A stretch of DNA of 46,026 nucleotides from Candidatus Mediterraneibacter faecipullorum. Its GTDB lineage: Bacteria; Bacillota; Clostridia; Lachnospirales; Lachnospiraceae. The position numbers and the translations under genes were made by a program. The stretch is taken from NCBI GenBank assembly GCA_019119675.1, contig DWWO01000027.1:1-46026 (forward strand). The letters run 5' to 3'. The notes beneath the pieces were generated by a model, which was given only the letters and a program-made list of their open reading frames with translations, was not told where the DNA came from and searched no databases. Positions 24,419-33,775 of this stretch are shown piece after piece. Every line of letters starts with the position of its first letter. Within the stretch, counting starts at the first letter, position 1.

Positions 24419-26032
24419 TTATTTATCAGCTTTTTGTAAATATTTCGAAGGGGCCACGCCATATTCCTTCTTAAAACATTTACTGAAATAAAAAGGATCA
24501 GAGAAGCCGACAGTGGAGGACACCTGCTGCAGGTTTGTACAGCCTTGATCAAGATAATTTTTTGCGGACTGCATGCGCTGTTTTGTAATGTATCTGTTCA
24601 GGGACAGACCAGTCTCTGATTTAAAGAGCCTGCTAAGGTAATTCTCATTTATATAGAGCTGTGAAGCCAGCCATTTCACAGACATATGCTGATATGAGAT
24701 ATTTTCTGCTATAAGTTCCATGCATTTTTCTGTGATTTTATTTTGTGAGGAAATCTTATTTGCATCAATATATTCAAGGATTCTGCCAAAATAGCCTTTC
24801 AGGAAAGCAATACAGCTTTCGGCGTCATTATATTCCAGTATCTCGGCCAGAGGAGAAAAATGTTTTTGAAATACATCCTGCATCGCAATCCTGTTTTCTT
24901 GAAGGAACATGACACCTGTCATAATAAAATCAATCCGAAGCATATTGAAACTTTCAATAGAACCGATTTCGAGGGCATATATCAATGTAGAGGAAATCAG
25001 TCCCAGCAAGTCGTCAGAGCTGCCAATTCTCAGATATTTCAATGTATCAGAACGCAGAGTGTCAAAGTTGAATGACGAATCCAGTGACGAACGTATATAC
25101 TCATCAAATGAAAGCACCCCTTTGTTAATAACAGATGGTGTGTACTGGTATAAAAATTTGGTATCATAGTAACAGCAGTAAAGATTGCTGGCTCCCTGAT
25201 ACTTCCTGCTGTAAAATACGGTAACGGGCAGATTCAGGTGAAATAGAAGATTATTGCGGATCATCTGCCCGATCAGTTCAATGCTTGGATTATTAAAACT
25301 CCTGTCGTCCTGAAATCCGAATATAACGATCAGGTTATAAAATGAATCAGAGAAAACAACCCAGTTCTGATAATCATAGAGGGAGTCTTCTATGGTATTT
25401 TTAGCTTTCTCTATCAGATCTTCTACGCTGCTTGCCCCTGTCATTTCGTCCGTGAAAGAATTAATATGGACTGAAAGAACCTGAAATTCCTGACCGCTGA
25501 CCGGAATCTGATAGAAAGCAAAACGCTCTCTGATCTGTTCTTCGCTGAGAGGCTGACGTCCGCTTACGAGCCAATTCAGAAATTTTTCTCGGATCATATG
25601 TTCGCTGAGGAGTGCCTTATCCTTAAGAGTGTCAAGATACTGCCTCTCCTGCTGGGACGATTCCAGTCCTTTTAGGATCTTTTTGATAATTAAGCCCAGC
25701 TCTTCAGGATCTATCGGTTTGAGCAGATAGTGGTCTACCCCTGTGTTAAGGGCCTGCTGCGCACACCCGAAGCTGTCGTTCACCGTCAGTATAATGAACT
25801 CAATATGCGGGAAAGATGATTTGATTTTTTCGGCAAGAGTAAGTCCGTCCATATTTGGCATATTAATATCGCATATGATAATGTCAGGCGGGTTCTGGCT
25901 GATCTTGTCTAAAGCTTCATTGCCGTCAGAAGCATCTCCCGGTATTTCAAACCCCATGGAAGTCCAGTTCATTATCTGGTGCAGCCGCCGCACTATCAGC
26001 GGATCATCATCGATAAACATAATTTTGTACAT
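24419..26032 (-). CDS. YesN-type response regulator with AraC DNA-binding domain
   Basis: A 537-residue regulator. The receiver domain (about 1-120) has the acidic pocket in MFIDDDPLIVRRL, the phospho-aspartate in IIICDINMPNMDGL and the conserved lysine in LLKPIDPEEL. A long central region of unknown fold follows. The C-terminal AraC domain (about 435-537) has both helix-turn-helix units: VKWLASQLYINENYLSRLFKSETG and LQQVSSTVGFSDPFYFSKCFKKEYG. It lies just downstream of its kinase on the same strand and next to the divergent sugar ABC genes it most likely activates. The start at 26032 follows an AGGAGGAT site. Confidence 0.92.
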   Translation of the reverse strand: MYKIMFIDDDPLIVRRLHQIMNWTSMGFEIPGDASDGNEALDKISQNPPDIIICDINMPNMDGLTLAEKIKSSFPHIEFIILTVNDSFGCAQQALNTGVDHYLLKPIDPEELGLIIKKILKGLESSQQERQYLDTLKDKALLSEHMIREKFLNWLVSGRQPLSEEQIRERFAFYQIPVSGQEFQVLSVHINSFTDEMTGASSVEDLIEKAKNTIEDSLYDYQNWVVFSDSFYNLIVIFGFQDDRSFNNPSIELIGQMIRNNLLFHLNLPVTVFYSRKYQGASNLYCCYYDTKFLYQYTPSVINKGVLSFDEYIRSSLDSSFNFDTLRSDTLKYLRIGSSDDLLGLISSTLIYALEIGSIESFNMLRIDFIMTGVMFLQENRIAMQDVFQKHFSPLAEILEYNDAESCIAFLKGYFGRILEYIDANKISSQNKITEKCMELIAENISYQHMSVKWLASQLYINENYLSRLFKSETGLSLNRYITKQRMQSAKNYLDQGCTNLQQVSSTVGFSDPFYFSKCFKKEYGVAPSKYLQKADK

Positions 26033-26050
26033 ATAAAATCCTCCTGATAA

Positions 26051-27795
26051 TTACAGAATCTTAGGAAAAGAAACAATAACTTTTGTGCCCTGTCCCGGAA
26101 CAGATTTCACTGTTACGCCAAAGGAAGAGCCGTATTTCAATCGGATACGTTCTCTGATATTCCTCAGACCGAAATGGCGGGGAATCATGGATGTCCCTTC
26201 ATTGAAGATTGATTGAACAGCCTGCTCAGGAATCCCTCTGCCATCATCTGAGATTGAAATAAGCACTGCGGAACCGGCCAACTGTCCTTCAATGTGAAGA
26301 TGACGGCCTTCCTTATACCCGGTAAAGCCATGTATTACCGCGTTCTCAACAATGGGCTGGAGCAGCATTTTCATAATTTTAAGATCCAGAATATCCTCTG
26401 CGATGGTTATAGTATACGTGAAAAGCTGCGGCGCTTTTATTAATTGAATCTCAAGATAATCGCGCACAAGTGCAAGTTCCTCCCGAATTGTTATAATATT
26501 TCTCCCCTTGCTTAAACAGCACGATAATATCTGCCGAGGTGATAAAGCATAGATAATGCCGGATCATTTTTATGATCTGTAATAAGACTGCTTATATTAT
26601 CCAGGCAATTATAGAGAAAATGAGGATTGATCTGAGCCTGCAGCAGATTCAGTGCATATTCTTTTTTTTGTGTCTGCTCATCATAGATGCGAATGGTAAG
26701 ATTCCTGATATTGTGGTTCATTTTTTTGAACCGCTCTGCTAAAAAACCGATCTCGTCCTTAGAGTTGATTTGTATATCGGCAGAGAAATCTCCATGACCT
26801 GTCCTGTCTGCATATGTAGTTAAAAGGGCAAGAGGTTTTGTGACACTCTGAGCGAGGACCGTAGTAAGGATTATGGTGACGATCAGGGCAAATATGCCGA
26901 TGCATACGAGTATCAGAGTGAGCCCCAGTACTTCACGATATATACTATAGTACTCCAGCACATATACAATATGGTATTCACCGATTTCGGATGTAGTAGC
27001 AAGAACAAGGGAATCGTTCGAAGACAGGAAGAGGCGGTCTTTCGCGTACGATATTTCCTGGACGGTTTTCCACAGGTCATTTGAAACTGTCTGATGAAGT
27101 AGTTCCCGATCTTCGGATGAAAGGATGCACCTGTTATTATCGATCAGATAGAGCTGCTCTTCATTTTTGTCGATAACTGAACGATAGGAATCATAAAACA
27201 ATGATTCCTTAATATCAAATGAGAGGATGCCCAGGCATTCTCCTGTATTGATATCGATCAGAGATTTTGATATGTTAAAGGCGCTGTCTGTATCTTTGAC
27301 CGAAGGAGAGCCGAGTATGATACGACCTTTCTGTGCTACAACATAGTCATAGTAGGTATCCATTTCAGCATCCGGAGTCCGGATAGAATCTGTATTGATA
27401 TCATATATTTTGTCATCATAGGTGTGTATATATCCGCTGGATATATAGCTTTGAATATCCATGATATTGTAGACAGCAGAATGCATGGATGTTGTAAATA
27501 AATAATTTCCATAGGTGGAATCAGGATAATCTTCAGATATCGCATCCTGAAGTGCCGAGCTGGTAGAAAATGCTTTAATGTTGTACTGGATGTTTGACAG
27601 AATCTGATCAATCTGATCAGAGACGAGCATCAGTTTGTCTTCAGCATTTTTTACTGCCTCGGCTTTCCCGCTTCTTACAATAATGGTTCCGGATACGATA
27701 AGGACAAGAAGGAACGGTATCAGGATCAGAGGCAGGAAAACAGTGAGTATTTTTCGTTTTAAAGACAGAGATTCCCAGATGCTTTTTAACTTCAT
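26051..27795 (-). pseudogene. YesM-type sensor histidine kinase, interrupted by a one-base frameshift
   Basis: An otherwise normal sensor kinase of about 580 residues. It has an N-terminal membrane anchor (ILTVFLPLILIPFLLVLIV), an extracellular sensor, a second membrane segment, a HAMP region ending GFLAERFKKMNHNI, and the phospho-histidine segment INPHFLYNCLDNISSL. The first frame stops at 26512 just after LGRYYRAV. The next frame continues directly with LSKGRNIITIREELALVRDYLEIQ, then the ATPase motifs PIVENAVIHGF, ISDDGRGIP and FGLRNIRERI. The break is at GTTTAA (about 26510-26516); one extra T would restore the protein. It may be a real mutation or an assembly error at a short T run. The start is ATG 27795 with AAGGGAGTGG upstream. 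Confidence 0.85.
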
Positions 27796-27993
27796 ATTTG
27801 TGTCCACTCCCTTTTTGAATCCTGTTAATTTTGCGAGTTTAATTATATAACAGAGAAGGTATAATGAGTAGTATGTAAAAAAAGGATTTTTGTTTTTTCC
27901 ATGCAAGGTCATAATTTTCCATTTGATTATTATGAACAAAATTTTATGATTAATTCAACGAAATACAAAATGCAAAAGCAAAGGAGGATGAAC
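27796..27993. promoter_or_regulatory. Divergent promoter region between the kinase and the sugar ABC operon
   Basis: A plus-strand TATAAT at 27860-27865 and a minus-strand TATAAT at 27847-27842 lie only a few bases apart, neither with a good -35. Weak -35 boxes suit activation by the YesN-type regulator. I see no clean repeat that would mark its site. Confidence 0.45.
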
Positions 27994-29322
27994 ATGAAAA
28001 AGAAATGGATTTCAATGCTTTTGGCAGGAGCGATGATAATGTCCCTGTCGGCATGCGGAAACGGTGGGAACTCTGATAAAGCAGAAGATGACACATCGGA
28101 GGAAAAAGTTACGCTCAACGTATTGTTTAACGATACGGATGAGAATGTAGAAGCGGAGATGGAGTATGTGATGGATCATATTTCAGAAGTACTTCCGAAT
28201 GTGGATGTCAAGCTTGAAATGGTGTCTGGAGATGCAGAGACGTATGAGACAAAAGTTCGAACAATGATCTCTGCGGGCGGAGATGGAATCGACGTATGGT
28301 GGGAGAGAGGCGGAAGCTGGGCAACTCCTATTCTTGAATCTGGAAGTGCGCTTGCCTTAGATGACTATCTCGAAGAAAGTGGATACTGGGATAAGGTGAT
28401 CCCGTCAGCGGATAATGCAAAAGCAGATGACGGTCATATGTACGGTGTACCATTTGAAGATATTTCTTATGAAATAGTACTGTATAACAAAGCTATTTTT
28501 GAAGAATATGGTCTGAAGACACCACAGACTGTTTCAGAACTATATTCCGTTGTAGAAACACTTGCAGCTACAGATATCGTGCCCATTTCTGTCGGGGCAA
28601 AGGATGGGTGGCCGGCAGCGATGATGGTGGAGGGATTCGCTTATTCGGTAGATCCCGAGTGTACCGAGAAAATTGTGAATGGCGCGGCTTCTTTTACAGA
28701 TGAAGCATATACACAAGCTGCGGAAGTTGTAAAAAACCTTATGGATAAGGGAGCGTTTTCAGAAAATGTAGCGTTAACAGGAATAGATGAAGCACTGCCG
28801 TTATTCGAATCCGGAAAAGCTGCAATGATGGTAAATGGTTCATGGGCAGTAGCGTCATGTGCAGAAAAAATGGGAGAGGATTTTGGATATTTCTATTTCC
28901 CGGTCATTAATGATTCAGACACAGATTCTTATGGCAAAAATGTTGCCGGCGGAGTAAAGCAGAACAGTGGAATGATGGTATACGCCGGAACGGAGCATCC
29001 TGACGAAGCGGCAGCCCTTTGCGAGGCGATAGCAGAACTGCGTTGCCAGTATGTATATGAGACGAACGGGAATCCGTTTACTGTGTATAAAGCGGATACA
29101 ATGGGTTGGACATACAACGGTGATTTCGCAGAGCCGGTAGCTCAGCTTGCATCAGATATGCAGAGTTTTGAATACAGTTTTGGTCTGATCCAGGATGTAA
29201 TGCCGACTGCGGCAGCAACTTCAGGCATCCAGGATGCGACGAGCAAGTTTATGACAAATGACGATGGGTACACGATAAATGACTATCTGTCAGATATGGA
29301 CAAAGCAGTACAGGAAGAGTAG
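27994..29322 (+). CDS. Carbohydrate ABC transporter substrate-binding lipoprotein
   Basis: A 442-residue extracellular binding protein of the CUT1 (family 1) type. The signal peptide begins MKKKWISMLLAGAMIMSLSAC, and the lipobox LSAC places the lipidated cysteine at residue 21. Typical segments are WWERGGSW, MYGVPFEDISYEIVLYNKAIFEEYG, and LFESGKAAMMVNGSWAV. ATG 27994 is chosen because AAAGGAGG lies 6 bases upstream; ATG 27988 abuts that site. It lies divergent to the YesMN pair, which in other Firmicutes controls such operons. The ligand is unknown but is probably an oligosaccharide or glycoside. Confidence 0.92.
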   Translation: MKKKWISMLLAGAMIMSLSACGNGGNSDKAEDDTSEEKVTLNVLFNDTDENVEAEMEYVMDHISEVLPNVDVKLEMVSGDAETYETKVRTMISAGGDGIDVWWERGGSWATPILESGSALALDDYLEESGYWDKVIPSADNAKADDGHMYGVPFEDISYEIVLYNKAIFEEYGLKTPQTVSELYSVVETLAATDIVPISVGAKDGWPAAMMVEGFAYSVDPECTEKIVNGAASFTDEAYTQAAEVVKNLMDKGAFSENVALTGIDEALPLFESGKAAMMVNGSWAVASCAEKMGEDFGYFYFPVINDSDTDSYGKNVAGGVKQNSGMMVYAGTEHPDEAAALCEAIAELRCQYVYETNGNPFTVYKADTMGWTYNGDFAEPVAQLASDMQSFEYSFGLIQDVMPTAAATSGIQDATSKFMTNDDGYTINDYLSDMDKAVQEE

Positions 29323-29341
29323 AAAAAGCAATAAAGACAGT

Positions 29342-29377
29342 ACAGAGGCAGTGCAGATAAAACTGCACTGCCTCTGT
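29342..29377 (+). other. Intercistronic stem-loop between binding protein and permease
   Basis: A perfect stem of about 15 bp (29342-29356 with 29363-29377) with a six-base ATAAAA loop and no T tract. A hairpin at this place could protect the upstream mRNA and keep the binding protein more abundant than the permeases. Confidence 0.75.
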
Positions 29378-29397
29378 CATGAAAGGAGACAGACATC

Positions 29398-30288
29398 ATG
29401 AAGAAAGTTCTTGGAAATAAACGATATATTTTGATCCTTTCTGCTCCGGCCCTTATTTTAATGGCTGCGTTTGTTCTATATCCCCTTATTAACATTGTAA
29501 TTATGTCCCTGCAGGAGACAAACGGGTTGACGCCGGCTGTATTTGTCGGATTTGAGAATTTTGTCAAGATTTTTCAGGATAGTTCGTTTTTAAAGGCAAA
29601 TATCTGGTCGATCGGCCTGTGCCTGCTGGCAGTTATATTTAATGCGATCCTTGCAATAGCGGTCTCCATTTTGCTGAGTACATTAAGTTCGAGAGCTCAG
29701 AAGATATTGCGGACAGCTTTTATTATTCCGCTTGTCCTCTCCATTTCGGTTGTATCACAACTGTGGCTTGCTATATATCATGCTGATTGGGGCTTGCTTA
29801 ATTCATTACTGGATAAGATTGGACTCGGATTTTTAAGAAATGACTGGCTGAGTAATTCTGATACAGCTATGATATGTATTGCAATTGTAGGGATGTGGTG
29901 GTCGTTCGGTCTGGATCTTCTTCTGTCTTATTCGGGAATCAGAGCAATTCCTGAGAGCTATTTTGAGGCAGCACAGCTTGACGGAGCCAGCTTCCCGGCA
30001 ACTGTGCGGTATATTACACTGCCTCTTCTGAAAAATGTAGCAAAAACATGTGTTACAGTTTCAGCAGTAGGCGGACTGTATACTTTCCCTCAGGTCTATA
30101 TTATGACAGGAGGCGGCCCCGGGGATATGACTACCACAATCATGATGTATATGTACAAGCAGGCTTTTTCCAATATGAGATATGGACAGGCAGCAGCAGT
30201 AGGGGTCGTAGCGATCGTAGAGACATGCATCATATTGGGAATTATAGGCTGGCTCTTTAAGCGGGGCAAATATAGTGAGGAGGTGTAA
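29398..30288 (+). CDS. Carbohydrate ABC transporter permease (MalF/UgpA type)
   Basis: A 296-residue permease with six hydrophobic segments. The EAA loop that contacts the ATPase is ESYFEAAQLDGASFPATVRYITLPLL (about residues 185-210). The N-terminus GNKRYILILSAPALI is typical of the MalF/UgpA side. AAAGGAG precedes the ATG. The second permease starts 3 bases after its stop. No ATPase gene is present in the cluster, as is common for CUT1 systems in Firmicutes that share an MsmK-type ATPase. Confidence 0.93.
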   Translation: MKKVLGNKRYILILSAPALILMAAFVLYPLINIVIMSLQETNGLTPAVFVGFENFVKIFQDSSFLKANIWSIGLCLLAVIFNAILAIAVSILLSTLSSRAQKILRTAFIIPLVLSISVVSQLWLAIYHADWGLLNSLLDKIGLGFLRNDWLSNSDTAMICIAIVGMWWSFGLDLLLSYSGIRAIPESYFEAAQLDGASFPATVRYITLPLLKNVAKTCVTVSAVGGLYTFPQVYIMTGGGPGDMTTTIMMYMYKQAFSNMRYGQAAAVGVVAIVETCIILGIIGWLFKRGKYSEEV

Positions 30289-30291
30289 GAT

Positions 30292-31128
30292 ATGAGGATA
30301 AGACAAAGATGGGTTCGTATAGTTATGACAACAGTATTCGGGATTATTGCCGTTACGTCCGTTTATCCTTTATTCTGGCTGCTGCTCAACTCGTTTAAAG
30401 ATACGAACGAGATCATGACAGGAGAATCTTTCGGCCTTCCGTCTTTCTGGAAAATAGAGAATTATACAGATGCTATATTTAACAGGGATATATTAAAATA
30501 TTTTCTTAATAGTGTATTTATTACCGGGCTGACATTGATACTTACCACTGTGGCGGCAATCATGCTGTCTTATGCGCTTGTACGTATGAAATGGAAACTG
30601 TCGCATAAAGTCAGTAAGATGGTTACCTTGGGAATACTGCTTCCATCACAGATTGTCATCGTTCCGATATTTATGATGTTAAGGGAACTAAATCTGATCA
30701 ATAATCCGCTGTCGCTTGTACTTACTATTTCGGCATTTAATATTCCAATGGCTGTAATTATGTGCAGCAGCTTTTTGTCAAGTATTCCATACGAGATGGA
30801 AGAAGCGGCAGTAATGGATGGTGCAGGCATATTTTCAATTTTATTCAGGGTCATAGTTCCCATTATCAAGCCTGCAATCGCAACAATGGTAATCAATACG
30901 TTTATTAATAGTTGGAATGAATTTATCTATGCACTCGTACTGATCAGTGATGACAAATATAAAACTCTTCCTATTGCGCTGATGAATTACTCATCAGGAA
31001 AATATGGTACAGATTATGGCGGAATGTTCGCGGCGATGATCATAACAAGTATTCTGCCAATTCTGCTGTTTATATTTTTCAGTAATCAGGTCGAAAAAAC
31101 TTTTTCAGCGGGATCTATTTTGAAGTGA
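30292..31128 (+). CDS. Carbohydrate ABC transporter permease (MalG/UgpE type)
   Basis: A 278-residue permease of the MalG side. YPLFWLLLNSFKDTNEIMTG opens the protein, the EAA loop is MEEAAVMDGAGIFSILFRVIVPII, and NSWNEFIYALVLISDDKYKTLPIAL near the C-terminus is a strong family mark. GAGGAGGTG precedes ATG 30292. It pairs with the upstream permease to form the channel for the lipoprotein-bound sugar. The glycohydrolase-like gene follows after 22 bases. Confidence 0.93.
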   Translation: MRIRQRWVRIVMTTVFGIIAVTSVYPLFWLLLNSFKDTNEIMTGESFGLPSFWKIENYTDAIFNRDILKYFLNSVFITGLTLILTTVAAIMLSYALVRMKWKLSHKVSKMVTLGILLPSQIVIVPIFMMLRELNLINNPLSLVLTISAFNIPMAVIMCSSFLSSIPYEMEEAAVMDGAGIFSILFRVIVPIIKPAIATMVINTFINSWNEFIYALVLISDDKYKTLPIALMNYSSGKYGTDYGGMFAAMIITSILPILLFIFFSNQVEKTFSAGSILK

Positions 31129-31150
31129 TCAGACAAGGAGCGGCAAACAA

Positions 31151-32998
31151 ATGGAAAAAGAAAAATACAGAAAGTTTTATGATAAAGTTTACGGGGGATG
31201 GCTCGGAAAATGTCTTGGAGGGGCAGCAGGAGCTCCGGTTGAAGGTATCAAAAGACTGATTACGGATATAGACTACAGGGATGTGATACGGCCGGATCTG
31301 CCGAATGATGATCTTGATCTCCAACTTCTGTGGCTGGAAGTTATGGAAGAAAAAGGACTGTCAACAACAGCAGAAGATTTGGCAGATGCGTGGAATCGGA
31401 AATGTTGGTATCCTTTTAACGAATATGGATATTTTCTTAAAAATTACGAACGGGCTATTATGCCGCCGTACAGTGGCAGCTTTAATAACCATTTTTTTGC
31501 AGAGAGTGAAGGGTGTCCGATACGTTCGGAAATATGGGGAATGTTGTTCCCGGGAAAACCGGATAAAGCAGCAGGATTCGCACAGATGGACGGAAGTCTG
31601 GATCATACGGGAAATGCAATATGGATTGAAATGTATTATGCAGCTTTGGAAGCAGAAGCTTTTAAAGCAGAAGATATGAGAAAACTCCTGCTCGGACAAA
31701 AGAAATATCTTCCCGAGAATTCAAAAGCCAGGGAATGCCTGGAAGATGTAATAAAATGGGAACAGGAATATCCTGAAAATTGGATTATGTCTTGGAAAAA
31801 GTTAACAAGAAAATATCTACATAATGATTTTACAAATGCAGTGATTAATCTTGGCATCGTAGTCTTGGCATTGCTTTATGGAAAAGAAGATCTTGATAAA
31901 GTTATACGAATTGCGTTTTCCAGCGGATTCGATACAGATTGTACGTGTGCGACAGCGGGAGCTATATGGGGGATTCTATATGGTTCTTCAAAGATACCTG
32001 ACTCATTGAAAGCCTTGATCAATGATAAATTTGTAGTAGGTATTATTGTGAAGCGCAAGGACAATTCTATAAAACAGTTGTCGGAAGACACTTGTCTTCT
32101 TGCAGAAAAATTGGAAAACCAAAACATTGTAAATCTGCCGGTCACTATGAAAATAGAATATTTGGAAAAGCCGGTTCTAGGTTCTGCGGGGCAATGTGTT
32201 TTTGGAATAAAGGTCAGAAATTATTCTGATAAAACGTATAGCAGCATTATGCGTATAGTAGAAATTCCCGAAGGCTGGAGAGTCCTGCCGGATAATATCC
32301 CTCTGACAGTGGAGCCTGGGAAAGAACAAGAAGTGGAATTCAAAGCCATGCTCCTTCCTGATACAAAATTGCTCAGAAATAAGAATATCCTGAATGTACA
32401 ATATGGACAATATGAAAAGAAATTTGGCATAGCAGGCGCTCAGGAATGGATTGCAGCAGGCCCGTTTTTTGAGCCTCTCGACAAAAAGGAACCGGATGGA
32501 TACCCATCTCCTCATGGGGAAGGTTGTAGTCTTCCATCACCGGAATGTCTTGTGAATAATGCGGTATATCTGTCAACTGATTATCTGAATGAAGATGAAC
32601 TTATCAAGTCTTTTAATAAAGAAGAAACACAGAAGATCAGCAGCAGTGAAGATCTTCTGCCGCTGGATAAACACTTTTCATTTCAGGGACAGGGCTGCAT
32701 TTATTTGAAACAGACAATAATTGCAGATAAAGATCAGACTGTATGGGTGGTGATAGGAAATAATGACGGATTCCGACTGTGGATAAACGGAGATATCTGC
32801 ATGGAACGAGATGAAATCCGTCTATGGACACCTTATAATAACTATGAACTGATCCACCTTCACAAAGGGAAAAATGAGATTATACTAAAACTGCTCAGAA
32901 GAACAGAAACACTCAAATTTAGCTTTGGCTTGAAGGTGTACGGGGGCTGCCACTTCCATCGTACACGCTGGTGTACAAATTTGACATGCGAAATATAA
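31151..32998 (+). CDS. ADP-ribosylglycohydrolase-fold protein with C-terminal beta-sandwich regions
   Basis: A 615-residue protein. Residues 1 to about 325 match the ADP-ribosylglycohydrolase (ARH/DraG) fold: YGGWLGKCLGGAAGAPVEG, the metal-ligand segment PNDDLDLQLLWLEVM, DGSLDHTGNAIWIEMYYAAL, and the C-terminal metal segment SSGFDTDCTCATAGAIWGILYG. Both aspartate clusters are kept, so it is probably active. About 330-410 looks like an Ig-like/NEW3 domain (VPEGW-type IPEGWRVLPDNIPLTVEPGKEQEVEF), and about 510-600 like a carbohydrate-binding sandwich (WVVIGNNDGFRLWINGD). There is no signal peptide. As last gene of a sugar ABC operon it probably cleaves the imported glycoside rather than ADP-ribosyl protein; the reaction is unknown. 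Confidence 0.82.
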   Translation: MEKEKYRKFYDKVYGGWLGKCLGGAAGAPVEGIKRLITDIDYRDVIRPDLPNDDLDLQLLWLEVMEEKGLSTTAEDLADAWNRKCWYPFNEYGYFLKNYERAIMPPYSGSFNNHFFAESEGCPIRSEIWGMLFPGKPDKAAGFAQMDGSLDHTGNAIWIEMYYAALEAEAFKAEDMRKLLLGQKKYLPENSKARECLEDVIKWEQEYPENWIMSWKKLTRKYLHNDFTNAVINLGIVVLALLYGKEDLDKVIRIAFSSGFDTDCTCATAGAIWGILYGSSKIPDSLKALINDKFVVGIIVKRKDNSIKQLSEDTCLLAEKLENQNIVNLPVTMKIEYLEKPVLGSAGQCVFGIKVRNYSDKTYSSIMRIVEIPEGWRVLPDNIPLTVEPGKEQEVEFKAMLLPDTKLLRNKNILNVQYGQYEKKFGIAGAQEWIAAGPFFEPLDKKEPDGYPSPHGEGCSLPSPECLVNNAVYLSTDYLNEDELIKSFNKEETQKISSSEDLLPLDKHFSFQGQGCIYLKQTIIADKDQTVWVVIGNNDGFRLWINGDICMERDEIRLWTPYNNYELIHLHKGKNEIILKLLRRTETLKFSFGLKVYGGCHFHRTRWCTNLTCEI

Positions 32999-33009
32999 AG
33001 AATTAAAAG

Positions 33010-33064
33010 ACAAACGGTTTGCTGCGGGTATAGAATCAGGCTCTGCTCAGCCGTTTGTTTTTCT
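33010..33064 (+). terminator. Terminator of the sugar ABC operon
   Basis: ACAAACGG (33010-33017) pairs with CCGTTTGT (33051-33058), and TTTTCTTG follows. The loop is long. Confidence 0.6.
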
Positions 33065-33092
33065 TGTTATTTATACTGGAAAAGCGTATACT
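33064..33092 (+). promoter_or_regulatory. SigA-like promoter for the carbonic-anhydrase-like gene
   Basis: TTGTTA (33064-33069), 17 bases, TATACT (33087-33092). Confidence 0.55.
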
Positions 33093-33171
33093 TTATTAGA
33101 TATTATCAACCTGTTATTGGAACTTAGATAAATCAATAGAAATGGTAAAGAAAGGTGGCAGGTCAGATATT

Positions 33172-33675
33172 ATGATAAAGACCAATAAAATCGCATCTTC
33201 AGCAAATATTGTGAAACAGTCAGTGATCCTCGGCGACGTATCCATCGGAGAGGACTCTACGATTCTTTTCCATGCGGTCCTGCGCGGCGACTGTGCGGAG
33301 ATCAAAGTAGGAAAATGCAGCAACATTCAGGATAACTGCACCGTCCACACAGACAAAGGGTGCCCGGCAGTCCTTGGCGACTATGTAACAGTGGGGCATA
33401 ATGCGGTTGTACATGGATGTACAGTCGGTACGGGAAGCCTGATCGGAATGGGAGCGGTTATATTAAACCGTGCCCGGATCGGAAAGGAATGCCTGATCGG
33501 AGCAGGGAGCGTGGTACTGGAGGATACGGTCATACCGGACGGCAGCCTTGCAGTGGGGAATCCCGCAAAAGTAAAAAGACAGCTTACGGAAGAAGAACGC
33601 AGAAAGCTGTATGATAACAGCCTGCACTATATGGTGACGGGAAGGAAACTGAAAAAAGAAGGCTATTGCGTGTGA
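33172..33675 (+). CDS. Gamma-carbonic-anhydrase-like hexapeptide-repeat protein
   Basis: A 167-residue left-handed beta-helix protein. Hexapeptide repeats run from about residue 10 to 135. The three histidines that bind metal in gamma-class carbonic anhydrases are present in NCTVHTD and VGHNAVVHGC. HAVLRGDCAEIKVGKCSNIQDN is also typical. The closing helix starts at LTEEERRKLYDNSLHY. ATG 33172 is preferred; an in-frame ATG at 33142 has no ribosome site. Many proteins of this group have no measurable carbonic anhydrase activity, so the function is open. The PepD gene follows 100 bases downstream with its own promoter-like sequence. Confidence 0.85.
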   Translation: MIKTNKIASSANIVKQSVILGDVSIGEDSTILFHAVLRGDCAEIKVGKCSNIQDNCTVHTDKGCPAVLGDYVTVGHNAVVHGCTVGTGSLIGMGAVILNRARIGKECLIGAGSVVLEDTVIPDGSLAVGNPAKVKRQLTEEERRKLYDNSLHYMVTGRKLKKEGYCV

Positions 33676-33712
33676 AAATGTAGTGGAAACATGTGAAAAG
33701 CAGAGCAGAATC

Positions 33713-33721
33713 TGTTATAAT
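33713..33721 (+). promoter_or_regulatory. Extended -10 promoter for pepD
   Basis: TGTTATAAT (33713-33721) is an extended -10 (TG-N-TATAAT). No good -35 is seen. Confidence 0.45.
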
Positions 33722-33775
33722 AAAAAAGCGGGTTTTATCCTGCTGAAAAAAGAGCAAAGAAAAGAGGAATTTATC

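Noticed and set aside
26505-26520. Programmed ribosomal frameshift joining the two kinase halves
   Set aside because: The site (GCT GTT TAA) is not a standard slippery heptamer and I see no stimulatory structure; a lost base or sequencing error is simpler.
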